Assembly: GCA_037355855.1 (NCBI GenBank)
Contig: CM074769.1
Location: forward strand, 1,550,001 to 1,614,000
Direction: 5' to 3'
DNA: 64,000 nucleotides
From: Pseudo-nitzschia pungens
Taxonomy: Eukaryota > Bacillariophyta > Bacillariophyceae > Bacillariales > Bacillariaceae
The notes under the pieces: generated by a model
The model's input: only the letters and a program-made list of their open reading frames with translations
What the model was told of the DNA's origin: nothing
Databases searched by the model: none
Shown: positions 11,301-20,392 of the stretch, one piece after another
Layout of the letters: every line of letters starts with the position of its first letter
Position numbering within the stretch: the stretch's first letter is position 1
Translations under genes and position numbers: made by a program

Positions 11301-12514
11301 CAATATATGGAACCCTCAACGCAGCAATATTGGCGTATAAGAAGTTGACGGGACACCTGAAGTCATGGGGGCTAGATATGAACCCATACGATCCATGTGT
11401 GTGGAACAAAGAAGTGAATGGCTCCCAATTGACAGTGGTGTTTCATGTGGACGACGGGCTGGTCAGTCACAAAGACCCAGAGCAAGTAACTGAATTTCTA
11501 AAGCAACTAGATGGAGTGTATGGAAAGACTGATCCATTGACCATCGGAAGAGGTCCGATACACGAGTACCTAGGCATGACACTGGATTTCTCAAACAGAG
11601 GGTCAGTAATGATAACTATGTACGACTACATCAAGAAACTCATAGACAAATTACCACCAGACATGATCGGAACAAAACCAACTGCAGCACCTGAGTATCT
11701 GTTCAAGACAGGAGATCAGAACGCGGCATTGTTGCCGCGAGAAAAGGCGGAAACGTTCCATACACTGACAGCGACGGCGCTGTATCTAAGTATGAGAACC
11801 AGGAACGATCTTCAACTTGCATGTGGTTTTCTGTGTACGCGAGTCAGAGAACCGGACGAACATGACTGGAAGAAATTGGCACACTTGATGAAATATTTGC
11901 AAGGTACAGCACATTTGCCATTGATCATAACGGCAGATGGACAGGGAACTAGAATCTACATGGATGGATCACACGCAGTTCACATGGATATGAAAGGACA
12001 TGCCGGGATGTACGTCACTGAAGGCACTGGTGCACTGATGAGTGCATCGAGTAAGATCAAGCTAAATACTGTTAGCTCAACGGAGACAGAGCTCATAACA
12101 GTTGGTCAAAAGCTACCCAAATGTATCTGGTATCGATTGTTCCGCATTGAGCAGTCCGGAAAGGCCGATGAAGACATACTCATGCAAGACAACAAGAGCG
12201 CAATGTTGCTTGAGAACAATGGCAGATTTTCCGCTGGTAAGGGAAGCAAACACATTTCCATACGATATTTCTTCATTACCGATCAAATCCAGAAGAAGCA
12301 TTACAAGGTAGAGTACTGTCCAACTGAAGAGATGATCGCTGATTTCTTTACGAAGCCGTTGCAAGGAGCTCTATTCTACAAATTCCGTGATGCAATCCTT
12401 GGCATAAAAGCGGAAGACTTCGATAAATACAAGGAAAAGTACTATCAAATTTTAGAGAAGTACCGTCAGTTGAATGAGGAATTTGACTTGGCAAAGCAGA
12501 AACAAGGTACCTGA
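8384..12514 (+). CDS. Copia pol polyprotein (PR-IN-RT-RNase H)
   Basis: The frame is open from just after the TGA at 8381 to 12514; the first ATG is at 8621 (1,297 aa from there). Domains in order: aspartic protease with the active-site motif LIDNQSTVHIF; integrase with an H-H element (FQHVASHPSD) and a D-D-E core (LAVDVMHINRIPM, LLLDKQFDG, EHVPEIERFIRVLKE); an acidic linker rich in Asp/Glu/Thr; reverse transcriptase with KRDGRLKSRGCADGRPQR, DVASFDLPAQFLQTD and FHVDDGLVSHKD (the VDD catalytic pair); RNase H with IYMDGSHAVHMD, STETELITVG and QDNKSAMLLENNG; then a C-terminal ADFFTKPLQGALFYKFRD. Integrase before RT identifies Ty1/copia. The frame is intact, so the protein could act in cis or trans if expressed. 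Confidence 0.95.
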   Translation, partial: ENHISPQCTHDTTIDGDDIDPNSDSRPYRPKRSGTAHINLGTDPEIVSPDEFDFQDELDQEDYFTAYQFTQHNRTYTEDMRGNDRYCMNMSQVHGRLDPFWVLIDNQSTVHIFWNEMFLVNVRKTTNTLDLHTNAGKVTIDEIGELPGVGTVWLHRKGIANILSFHALQHINNFEIDYSTRPNKDGIRDNAFRVETPEGSYHRFQPDGRGLYYLDCSEHFGCGKTNTVFGKNVSTTSVCPQSNDKTASFSLANDGIVTIQGTKDQYTNRDVKRAEEVRRFQHVASHPSDATMIHMVQKNVIKDCPFVARDIGLAKQILGPSVYAIKGKRTERKRAPVRIDDTVPLPKTIAEHYSQIILAVDVMHINRIPMLVTISRNIHYGTVAALPNMKLPNLEAAIMSVVKSYSLRGFHVAVLLLDKQFDGLTTGYFSGVELRINIVSRDEHVPEIERFIRVLKERCRASFAMLPFNRIPKRMVIALAQRTVFYLNAFPWPEGVSQELSPLTIVEGRTLSYKQHFQVIFGEYAQTYEGTDNTMNSRTVGAIALGPSGNVQGGVKFYSLLTGKCLDRAKPDYTLLPMPEDAITRVHHLSRNSRSGLIFGDRHGTPLPVVEDTDSGDDGDFIPTPETDIPLIADDYVESDSGIDTPEPEITGVPTDDTESNEENTGVEMDSEDLEVENTGVQDDESTGVDEDNTTQHADTADTAEVGVEDDSTDPDPFDADALPQDGIDAPANDGYRTSSGRTVTSTRHPDFVYNSIGVNHTMLDVESTQEKIRRVTAPIECENFINALEYIEEVNRKENIINHYVMTQMSIKEGLKTFGDKGKQSIMKEINNLVSRDCFGEVDQESLTPEQKKRALPILMFMLIKRDGRLKSRGCADGRPQRLWTTKQDNSSPTPAIEAIKYVLAVIAMEGRDVASFDLPAQFLQTDMDALLFLKVTGPLALLLVEYDVDRWKKHLRKERGKPVIYVQCKKAIYGTLNAAILAYKKLTGHLKSWGLDMNPYDPCVWNKEVNGSQLTVVFHVDDGLVSHKDPEQVTEFLKQLDGVYGKTDPLTIGRGPIHEYLGMTLDFSNRGSVMITMYDYIKKLIDKLPPDMIGTKPTAAPEYLFKTGDQNAALLPREKAETFHTLTATALYLSMRTRNDLQLACGFLCTRVREPDEHDWKKLAHLMKYLQGTAHLPLIITADGQGTRIYMDGSHAVHMDMKGHAGMYVTEGTGALMSASSKIKLNTVSSTETELITVGQKLPKCIWYRLFRIEQSGKADEDILMQDNKSAMLLENNGRFSAGKGSKHISIRYFFITDQIQKKHYKVEYCPTEEMIADFFTKPLQGALFYKFRDAILGIKAEDFDKYKEKYYQILEKYRQLNEEFDLAKQKQGT

Positions 12515-12536
12515 ACGTCGCCAAATCACAGGAGTG

Positions 12537-12812
12537 TGTTGGAAGAAATAATATTCGTACGACGGACAGACAAAAATACGATTGAAATAATCGAATGATC
12601 GAATAAGAAAAAAGTATCCAGGACCGACTTTATTACAGATCAAAAGAGACAACAGAAAATATCAAAGAGAAAAGACAGTTTTCAGATCAACTCACTTTTC
12701 TTGATTTTATCCAATTCAAAACCATCAGAATAAGATAATAACAATTACGAACAACACCATTGTCTACATATTTCGTCATTAGCGAAGTGACCATAGAGTG
12801 TTTATCACAACG
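12537..12812 (+). repeat. Copia 3' LTR
   Basis: 276 bp, identical by eye to the 5' LTR. It is preceded directly by ACAGGAGTG at 12528-12536 and followed by the right copy of the target duplication, TGCAT (12813-12817). Confidence 0.95.
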
Positions 12813-13263
12813 TGCATCGCACAAAACCGAGTCCGAGAAACCCGGCCGTTTCTCTTCGAACCACTTTGGAGGAGACGCTCCGGGTGTTTCTTCGACAAAA
12901 CAGGTTGGTTGCTGCGGCCCCAAGGACTCGGCGCGATTTCCCGCGACGGAGCGAGCCGGAATCAATCAATCGCCGGGAACGGAACGGAAATTCCCTTCCC
13001 CGACAACGATGGAGCGGCAACGAGTTCGTTCGTTCGTTGAGCGCGGTTCGATCGATGACACGACGCGGACGCGGACACGGCTCCGGGTGGGCGTCCGTCC
13101 GTCCGTCCGTGCACGCGGTTCGGGACGCACTGCGCGGCTGCCGCTAGGAGGAGCGGTTTGTGTCCGTCCGATCCGAATCATCTAGGATCGCGTTTGTGTG
13201 CGATCCGATGCTCGAACGATCGCAACCCGGATCCCGGTTTCGTTTCGTTCGGTTCCGTTCCGT
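12813..13263. other. Intergenic, no gene seen
   Basis: GC-rich spacer between the retrotransposon and the 3' end of the minus-strand lumen-protein gene. It contains short CGTCC/GTCCGTCC repeats near 13095 and GTTTC/GTTCC pentamers near 13230-13262. The overlapping open frames here are not convincing. Confidence 0.5.
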
Positions 13264-14616
13264 TCAATACAGCATGGCCTCTTCTCCCGTGATGGAATAC
13301 AATCTCATCGTGTAGCTATAGAGGGCAACCGCCTCGGACGACCCCGGCAGGAATGCCGCCACCCGGGTTCTGCCCCGGAGCTTGCCATTCGAAAGCCCTT
13401 GCTCGGGAGTGGACGACGGAGCAAGCCAAGAAAAAGCAGAGGGCGACGACTGCTGCTGCTGCTGCTGCTGCTGTAGTGTTGGTTGCTGTCGATCGAACGA
13501 GACAAACTCGCGGTAATACCCGGTCAGCTCTTGTTCGACGTTGTACTGGACAAAGCTCCGGGACACCAAAAAGTCGTCGTCACCGCTGTAGTTGTAGTTG
13601 TTGTTTGCGTTGCTTGCGCTGTTGCTGCTCTTGGGTTTTGCGCTGCTGTGATCGATCATGGACAGATCCAGGTGTTGCGATCGGAAGCCACCGGTCCGGG
13701 TCGGCCCCTCGTAGTCCATGCGGCACCGCGTCGCGTAGGGGCCGTGGAGCTCGGGGTTTTCTTCCGGCGCGCACCCGTCCCCCGTAACAAGGCACGGGGG
13801 GCTCAGCAACGACGACGACGACGACGACGACGACAATGATGATGATCCACCGGGTTGGGTGCTGACCCTTACGGCGGTCACCTTGGCCTGTGGCCAGAAG
13901 GCTTCCAGCTTGCGCGGTAGGTTGTACGCGACGTCCTCTACCACCGTGGCGTCTGCGTCTGCTCCCGGAAACTCCGAAACCGAAACCGAAACAAATCTCT
14001 GGACAAAGGGAGCCGGATTGAAGCCCACGTTGGGAAGGACGGCGCAGGTTCCGAGGCCCGCACCCGGCACCCGTAGGGACAGCTCGTCCCTCCCCCTCGG
14101 AAAAGAGGCTCCCTCGAACCTGTAGGTGCACAGCCAATGGCCCTCCATCCAGGACGGGAACGCCGGGAGGCCGCCCGAGCACCTCGGCTGCGGGACGAGT
14201 TCTTCCTTGTCCGACAGGGTCGACGCGCTGTACCGCAGCTCCCTGGAAAAGTCCTGGTCGGGGGGATCCCACTGGATGGTGGTGGTGGTGGTGGTGCTGG
14301 TGCTGGTGCTGGGTGATGCTCGCTCCTTTTTGTTTCGCTTGGGATCGTACGAAAAGGACCGAAAGGTGTTCCGGACTTCGTCGTCGTCGTCGCGTTCGCG
14401 GTCTTCTCCCGATCCTCCGGGTTCGGCACCGCAGGGATTCGGGGCGATCAGCGCGGCGGCGGTTGCGCCACCGGCTTGCAGGACGCTTCGTCGCCCCGGG
14501 GAAAAGGCCATCCGCAGAGCATCGGCGCGAAACGATGCCGATGCCGATGCCACCAATGATACCACTACTGGTACCGCGAGGCCCGCGGCAACGGTCATGG
14601 TGCTCCCGAGGCGCAA
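13264..14616 (-). CDS. Probable thylakoid-lumen protein with twin-arginine signal (possibly DUF6816-like)
   Basis: 450 aa. The N-terminus reads as a tripartite plastid-lumen presequence: signal peptide (MTVAAGLAVPVVVSLVASASAS, then F), a short transit stretch, and a twin-arginine signal GRRSVLQAGGATAAALIAPNPCGA ending at a likely lumenal cleavage site near residue 63. The mature part has PAFPSWMEGHWLCTYRFEGASFP and NVGFNPAPFVQRFV, resembling the P-W-x-G-x-W start of the DUF6816 lumen family; that match is from memory and only moderate. Inserts of Ser (S7-S8) and Gln (Q8, from a CTG/CAG run at about 13450-13473) interrupt it. The C-terminus FLPGSSEAVALYSYTMRLYSI looks like a beta-barrel closing strand. 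The target is inferred from the signal; biochemical role unknown. Confidence 0.72.
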   Translation of the reverse strand: MRLGSTMTVAAGLAVPVVVSLVASASASFRADALRMAFSPGRRSVLQAGGATAAALIAPNPCGAEPGGSGEDRERDDDDEVRNTFRSFSYDPKRNKKERASPSTSTSTTTTTTIQWDPPDQDFSRELRYSASTLSDKEELVPQPRCSGGLPAFPSWMEGHWLCTYRFEGASFPRGRDELSLRVPGAGLGTCAVLPNVGFNPAPFVQRFVSVSVSEFPGADADATVVEDVAYNLPRKLEAFWPQAKVTAVRVSTQPGGSSSLSSSSSSSSLLSPPCLVTGDGCAPEENPELHGPYATRCRMDYEGPTRTGGFRSQHLDLSMIDHSSAKPKSSNSASNANNNYNYSGDDDFLVSRSFVQYNVEQELTGYYREFVSFDRQQPTLQQQQQQQQSSPSAFSWLAPSSTPEQGLSNGKLRGRTRVAAFLPGSSEAVALYSYTMRLYSITGEEAMLY

Positions 14617-15571
14617 CGCGGCGATCGTGCGGTAGTATGCGTGAGGGCAAAGCAGAGCAAATTTGTTAATGCTTTGCGTCTGTTTTGATGATTCGGGCTA
14701 GAAGGTTGTTCGTGCTCAATCAATCAAAACAACCCCGTGGGTCGGTGGAAGACGAATCGCGAGACGAGATCTTCTTGGATCCACCGGTGTGCGGTGTTGG
14801 TACATTACCGTAGAGGAGCATCAGCACTCGTAAGTTACTTTTCTGTTCGGTGTGCCGATTTTTTTTCCCTTGTGATGGCTCGGTACCGTAGTGTACCCGT
14901 AGAATTGTGATGAGCATTTTCATAAGGATTAAGGTTACTCCGTAAGATTACAGTACATAGCACGTAAAAGTCGTCACTCGTGACTGACTCGGAACCCTTA
15001 TGTGGAGGACTGGCTAACGGTTCTAACGGTTGGAAAAATCAATCTCCCAAAAGGCTAAAACAGTTCTAATATTCGAAACTTCCAGTTGCCCAATTTTGTT
15101 GTTCTGACTGCTGCAAGTAAGTAAGATCTCAAGTTCAAAGTACTTTTGTTTCATAAAAACGAGCTAGCTGCGTATTAGTAATGGGTTGTACAGTTATTGG
15201 CTCGGATCTAGTTTAGATTGGTATAGCATTCAATCAATTAGAAGATAGAAAATTGGACTGGTTGGCCGGTGTCACTTCAATCCTGAAATATGGAACTATT
15301 GATCATTGATGTCGTGTGTGTCGTGGTATCAAAGTTGCGCAACTGATTCTCGTGTACTAGTACATCGGATCGATCTTTCACGAGGTGCATACCGTTCACC
15401 ATTCCGTTTGCATCTTGTGCACTTGTTTTTTTTTATAAAATTGGGTGACTGAGGACCCGTGCGCATTTGCATGCTTGGTAGCGTCCTCGTATGAGGAAAA
15501 AAAAATTTTAAAAAAAACTCGTAGGCTCGGATCGCGTTTGCTTTCGCTGCGTTCGAATCCAGAGAGACGCT
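14617..15571. other. Intergenic, no gene seen
   Basis: AT-rich spacer between two minus-strand genes, carrying the promoter of the lumen-protein gene and the 3' UTR of the carotenoid oxygenase. It contains poly-A and poly-T runs and scattered GTTAC/CGGTA words. A GTTCGAATCC string at about 15552 resembles a tRNA B-box but no tRNA fold could be built. Confidence 0.55.
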
Positions 15572-17626
15572 CTAACAAAACACGGACGAGGCTCCGTGCT
15601 CGTCCCGAGCAAAACAACCGTGCAGTCCGTGGGGTATGGCCGACTTGAGCCACGCCGTGGCCACCGGTCCCTCTCTCAGCTCTCGCTCCAGATCAAAGAT
15701 AACGATGGCCGATTTGTCGCTGACCGCGTCGTACATGACCCCGATCAGGTAGGCCGCTCGCTCGTCGTTCGGGTCCCCGCCGTCCTTTGGAACGATCAGC
15801 GGCTCCCCCGCAAACCGGCGCGTGCCGAACCACCAGGCATCGATGGACTCGTTGACGGTCCCCACCGGAACGTCGTCGTCGTCGTTTTGGGTTTGCTCTT
15901 GATTGACGGAGGCCTTCAGAAATCCGCACGGCGCGCTGGAGTCGCCGACCACGTTGCTCGCCGATGCGTACACGTAGTTCGCGTTCTTGGTAGAAAAGTT
16001 GGGATGCACCAGCGGGTGCTCGGCGCAGGCGTTGGCGGCTCCGGGTGCGATTCCCATCTTCACGCAGGTCTTGGTCACCGGATCGATCACCAGTTCCCAC
16101 AGGTAGGTCATCGGGATCGCCTCAAAAACGGGAGCAAAGCCTCCCCAGGCTCCGAGGAAATCTTTTTGATCCGATGGGGGCCAGCCCGAGAACATCGTCC
16201 GGATGTGTCCGGTCTCCGGATCTTCGTAGGCGTGGGAAAAATGGATGGAGAAGCACGCCGGAACCTCCACGACAAAGGGCTCGAATTTGGTCTTGGCCGT
16301 GGGCCGCGGGAGCACGTGCAATGAGACGTTCGCCCGCCCGTCCATTTCGAGGCTGGCAGCGGGACCCTTGTTGCCCGACATGAACTGCAGCTGGTTCAGC
16401 TTCAGCGAGTTGACCTTGAGCATTACGCAGTTTTCGGTCAGAGCCATGTCGTGCGGCGCCAGCTCGCAGTTCTTGAGGACAAAGGTCTCCGAAGCGACGG
16501 GAGAAAAGTCCTCCTCGGCCCATTCCGTCACGGTCACCTCGAGCGAGGCCTCGGTCGGCAGCTGGGACCAGTGCCACCCTACGAGGTTTCCGGTGTCGGG
16601 ACATCGATTCGGATGAGCCGTGTGCGCCGTCCCCCCGAGGAATTCGGGGATGAACTCGTCCGGAATTCCCTTGCCGAGCTTCACGGGAGTGCCGGATTTC
16701 AGGATGCCGCCTAGGTCGTCTTCCCCCATAGATTTGAGCGTGGACGGATCGAGTCTGTGAGGCAGGCCGGCCTCGAACAGCGCCAGCACCTTTCCTCCGA
16801 AGGAGATAACCTGCGTGTTGGCCGAGTTCTTGATTTCTGTTTTCAGGGCGTTTCCCGCCAGCTTGCTAAGCAACGGCACCTTCCATGGGTCCTCGTTGAG
16901 TCCCCTCCGGGGAGGCTCGGCAAATCCCCACGGTCCGGTTCCAAAGGTGGACCGGTACAGAAACTCGTTGGCCTTCGCCTCCGCTTTCATCTCTTCCGTT
17001 TCGACGAACCGGGACAAGAATTTGAATTCACGCCTTCCGTTCGAGTCTGGGGGCGGGAACGTGAGCTTGATGACGAGACCGTCGGCATCGAGTACGTGTT
17101 GGACCCGTTCGCCCCCCACGCCAAATTTTCCCGGTCCGTTCCGGTAAAGGCAGCCGACCAGGTCCTCGGGGATTTGCCCCTCGATCATGCTCTCGTCGAT
17201 GGTGTATTCCGCGTAGCCCGTTTCGGGATCGATGAGATCGGGGTGGTCCGGGGGACTCTGGTACGTGTGCCATGCCCTTCTCCAGTCCCGGGTGATGAAG
17301 ACTCCCCTACCGAGATCGCTCTGGTCTTCTGTCGGGTGCGTTCCGTTCTCGAGTGCCTCCAACAACTCGAGCGGCAGGCGGGAACGGCTCGGATCGTTCA
17401 GTGTCGGTCCCAATTCCCAAAACGTCTTATCGGCATCCGCTCCGGAAACGGATGGCGCATCCGATGTTACTTTTTCGACTGTGGAATGCAGTCGCGTTTG
17501 CGGCCCTGTTGCTACGGCACTGAAACTCGCGGTGATGTGGTTGCCGCTCTGAAACGCATGGACGGTTGTCGACAACCAACCACTGACAAGAAGGATTGAA
17601 ACGATTCCGTTCTTTCCGTCCTTCAT
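15572..17626 (-). CDS. Carotenoid cleavage oxygenase (RPE65/CCD/NCED family), plastid-targeted
   Basis: 684 aa. These non-heme Fe(II) enzymes cleave carotenoid double bonds to apocarotenoids. The iron-ligand segments of the seven-bladed propeller are visible: GGTAHTAHPNRC with GWHW (residues ~330-350), APHDMALTENCVML (~390), FSIHFSHAYEDPETGHI (~465) and PHGLHGCFARDE near the C-terminus. Other family blocks are GCLYRNGPGKFGVGG near residue 155 and AGLPHRLDPSTLKSMGEDDLGG near 290. The N-terminus is a signal peptide ending TTVHA before FQSGN, the diatom plastid pattern. The frame is intact and ends HGASSVFC. Substrate and cleavage position cannot be read from sequence; light-harvesting carotenoids are the likely substrate class (inference). 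Confidence 0.92.
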   Translation of the reverse strand: MKDGKNGIVSILLVSGWLSTTVHAFQSGNHITASFSAVATGPQTRLHSTVEKVTSDAPSVSGADADKTFWELGPTLNDPSRSRLPLELLEALENGTHPTEDQSDLGRGVFITRDWRRAWHTYQSPPDHPDLIDPETGYAEYTIDESMIEGQIPEDLVGCLYRNGPGKFGVGGERVQHVLDADGLVIKLTFPPPDSNGRREFKFLSRFVETEEMKAEAKANEFLYRSTFGTGPWGFAEPPRRGLNEDPWKVPLLSKLAGNALKTEIKNSANTQVISFGGKVLALFEAGLPHRLDPSTLKSMGEDDLGGILKSGTPVKLGKGIPDEFIPEFLGGTAHTAHPNRCPDTGNLVGWHWSQLPTEASLEVTVTEWAEEDFSPVASETFVLKNCELAPHDMALTENCVMLKVNSLKLNQLQFMSGNKGPAASLEMDGRANVSLHVLPRPTAKTKFEPFVVEVPACFSIHFSHAYEDPETGHIRTMFSGWPPSDQKDFLGAWGGFAPVFEAIPMTYLWELVIDPVTKTCVKMGIAPGAANACAEHPLVHPNFSTKNANYVYASASNVVGDSSAPCGFLKASVNQEQTQNDDDDVPVGTVNESIDAWWFGTRRFAGEPLIVPKDGGDPNDERAAYLIGVMYDAVSDKSAIVIFDLERELREGPVATAWLKSAIPHGLHGCFARDEHGASSVFC

Positions 17627-18658
17627 GGCGACGCTACTACGACAGACAAAAGGCGGAGATTTGCGAAGAATACGATGAGTCCGAGTAAGATTACTTGCTA
17701 AGATTTACCTATCCGTTCCGTTGAAACAAAAAGAAAAATGAGATGTCAAGCACAACATGAGTAACCTTACCGTATTCATCAGTCGAACGCAGTAATCTTA
17801 CCCGTAGAAGTATTCAATTTTGAAGTGCAGAATTACACGGAGATTGATGATGATGATGATGATGATGATGATGTGTTGCTCGTTTCTGTACAAGTATTAC
17901 GAAGCACTGGGTAAAACCTTAGTTTCGTATTTATTTTCTTGTTGATCTCAACTTTGTTCAGCATTTCGTTTTAAAATTGACTCAGCGTTGGGATAGATTG
18001 TATTTACGGTAAGGTTAAGTTAACCTTACATATTCATAACAGATCCCGATTAAAATAATAATATTATTATGTGTGACAAACATTAATTTGCACTAAATCC
18101 TCTACCGAAAACCTAGATTTTAATGTGTATGACCGTTATTATATGCCAATAATGTTTTCAGAAATCACTCCTTAAGATTACCGTTCCAAGGAAGAGGCAC
18201 GGCAACTATCCTCTCAAAAAAATCTGAATGGAGTACAAGTACAGGTAACCTTACGAGCACTACGGTACGTATCGTGTTGCGCATGCCTACCGATACTCTC
18301 ATGGTCGCACGGACAGTTCTCATTCTTACGTATGCTGAAAGGCGACCACAAGCAGCCAATGGTGTACGCGCTAAATTTTTTTTCCTGACCTGATCTTCAA
18401 TATGTTGAGATCCGAACAAATCTTACAGAGTTTTTCTCGGATACCTTTTTGTTTGACAGAAAAATTTTGACTATCACTTCATGCCAACAAGTGCCAACCT
18501 CAAAATGATGAAGGGATTACTTGTACTGTTCTTCTCGTACCTGTACATTTAACCGAAACAGGGGACACTGTAACGTTGTTCTTACATTATTTTTTCTGCG
18601 TATCGAATTTCGAATACTCATATCGGGATCCATGGAAGGAAAGGTTTTTTCATTGTGA
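17627..18658. other. Intergenic with (GAT)n microsatellite
   Basis: Divergent promoter region between the carotenoid oxygenase (-) and the ankyrin gene (+). It is AT-rich, with a GAT/TGA trinucleotide run at about 17845-17872, several GTAAGGTTAA-like words, and an ATAT run at 18676-18686 just beyond its right edge. No gene seen. Confidence 0.6.
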
Positions 18659-20392
18659 GTGCCTGCCATTCAATATATATATATATCAACACTGATACCT
18701 TGGCTTCTCGGAGAAAAAAGCTTTGTTCGAAATAGTTCACAAACCATCAAGAAAGCCTCCTCTATGGCAATCAAAGAAGCACACGACACTGTCCCCGGCA
18801 TGAGATGGAACGACGAGCGACTAAAAATCCAGAAACACCAAGCGCTTCAACAAGGACAGAACAATTGGAAGCGAGATGGGGAGATCCTTGATGCCTCGTG
18901 GTCGGATCTCTATCGAATGGTTCACGACAAGACTGTTGGGTTGGAGACGATTGTCAATTATATCCGTGCTCGTCCCCATGAAGTGGGGGCACCTGTCGCG
19001 AATGGAGATACCCCCTTCCGGCTTGCGCTCCGCACCGGATGTGGGGTTGAGATGGTGACAGCCATGCTAAAGGTTGCACCGGATGCCTCCAAGGAGAAGG
19101 GTCACCCTACCCCGTTTATGGAAGCCCTGTGCCCCGAGCAAACAATCCAGGTGGACCCGAGAGTAATCGAGACCTTGATCCACAATCGACCTGAGGCAAT
19201 CCGGAACCCACGCGTACTTGGGTACCTTTGTAGCCACGGCAATCCAGCCACCACATCTCTGGACCTCGTCAAGCTGCTCGTCAGTCACTGCCCGAACGCT
19301 GTGCAAACGGTCGGGACGGGAAACATGCTCCCTCTGCACTGCGCTTGTGAATCCGGGATGTCCGTAGGCATAGTGCGATACCTCTTGAATCTTTTCCCGG
19401 GGGCATGCTCGACCGAATGCGAACCCTATTTTGTACCCGGTCCAGATTCGGACAGCTCAAATCTCCCAATAGCAGCAAGGCTGCCGGTAGAATTGGCCTG
19501 CGTTTCCAAATTTCCAAGTCTAGAAGTCATCAAACTCCTAGTAGAACGACAAACGTTCAACTTTTCGAACGTCATTGACTACGGGAAGCTCCTGATTCTA
19601 GTCGCCAGGTCGATGAAGAATACTTATTTCATCAATCGCAAGAGCAACGTTCATGGACCGCACTACACAGAAATCTTCGAGTATCTCCTCCCAAGAACAA
19701 ATGTCCATGAGCGTAGAAGAGCCCTCCAAGTGTTAATTGCCGATAGCGCATTAGACGATGTTCACTCTTTCGAGTGCGTGAAACTTATCTCTGATTGGAC
19801 AACGGTGATTGGTACAAACATCCTGCACGATGCCGTGGAACGAGGACTCGTCGAGATAGCAACGTATCTCTGCGATGTCTACCCTTTTCTTACAGCGCAA
19901 AAGGACGACTCTGGATCTCTTCCGCTCCATATTGCTAGTGTGCCTCGGGCCAGTCACACCGACCATAAATACGCACCCCCGTTATCTTTCAACGACATCC
20001 AACGGCGAAAAATGGTGCTCCAGCGCATCTTGGTTGCCCGAAATCCCTGGGCACTGATGGTTAGAAATCACGAAGGAAAAATACCGAACGAAATGGCAGG
20101 ACGACAAGCCTCTAGCGGAAAAATCGCTCGAGCCATCTTCAAAGAAGAGGACTTCTTGGAATTTTGTACGAAGAAACGGGCATGGCTACAGGATCGGGCA
20201 ACAATAAATAATGCTCTATCACGGGAACGGAAAAAAAGTCAAACCGTCGCAAGGAAACGGTATTCGTACTCGATGTGGTTTCATGAACTGATGAGGGTGG
20301 GATCGTTCTTGAGTTGCGGCAAAGAAAGTCGACGAGAACGTGCAAGAAAACGCGTTACGTATTTGGAGGAATTGTTGGAGAGTACAATATAA
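18659..20392 (+). CDS. Ankyrin-repeat-like protein of the diatom type
   Basis: The longest frame is 577 aa. The ATG at 18764 (MAIKEAHDTVPGMRWNDERL, 542 aa) is the likelier start, because the upstream residues are translated from an ATATAT microsatellite. Ankyrin-like helix pairs recur: NGDTPFRLALRTGCGVEMVTAMLKVAP, GNMLPLHCACESGMSVGIVRYLLNLFP, LPVELACVSKFPSLEVIKLLVERQ, TNILHDAVERGLVEIATYLCDVYP and DDSGSLPLHIASVPRA. The 'LP.H.A......IV..LL...P' style is a large diatom family. The last ~80 residues are basic with aromatic patches (RKRYSYSMWFHELMRV). Ankyrin repeats bind protein partners; partner and process unknown. The frame is intact, with no intron needed. Confidence 0.82.
   Translation: MPAIQYIYISTLIPWLLGEKSFVRNSSQTIKKASSMAIKEAHDTVPGMRWNDERLKIQKHQALQQGQNNWKRDGEILDASWSDLYRMVHDKTVGLETIVNYIRARPHEVGAPVANGDTPFRLALRTGCGVEMVTAMLKVAPDASKEKGHPTPFMEALCPEQTIQVDPRVIETLIHNRPEAIRNPRVLGYLCSHGNPATTSLDLVKLLVSHCPNAVQTVGTGNMLPLHCACESGMSVGIVRYLLNLFPGACSTECEPYFVPGPDSDSSNLPIAARLPVELACVSKFPSLEVIKLLVERQTFNFSNVIDYGKLLILVARSMKNTYFINRKSNVHGPHYTEIFEYLLPRTNVHERRRALQVLIADSALDDVHSFECVKLISDWTTVIGTNILHDAVERGLVEIATYLCDVYPFLTAQKDDSGSLPLHIASVPRASHTDHKYAPPLSFNDIQRRKMVLQRILVARNPWALMVRNHEGKIPNEMAGRQASSGKIARAIFKEEDFLEFCTKKRAWLQDRATINNALSRERKKSQTVARKRYSYSMWFHELMRVGSFLSCGKESRRERARKRVTYLEELLESTI

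Larger units (their letters stand above)
6823..12812 (+). mobile_element. Ty1/copia (diatom CoDi-type) LTR retrotransposon, 5,990 bp
   Basis: Two direct LTRs of 276 bp flank gag and pol in copia order (protease, integrase, reverse transcriptase, RNase H). The LTRs at 6823-7098 and 12537-12812 are identical by eye, which implies a very recent insertion. Each begins TGTTGG and ends CACAACG. A 5-bp target-site duplication TGCAT flanks the element (6818-6822 and 12813-12817). No clear tRNA primer-binding site was identified after 7098. A short purine-containing stretch (ACAGGAGTG) abuts the 3' LTR and is the only polypurine-tract candidate. The pol frame is intact for more than 1,300 codons, but the gag-pol junction is broken (see gag and pol entries). 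Confidence 0.95.

Noticed and set aside
15530..15585. Possible tRNA (GTTCGAATCC B-box-like string at about 15552)
   Set aside because: No matching A-box or cloverleaf stems could be drawn around it.
16757..17599. 280-codon plus-strand frame across the carotenoid oxygenase
   Set aside because: Antisense shadow of a gene with clear family motifs; no motif of its own.
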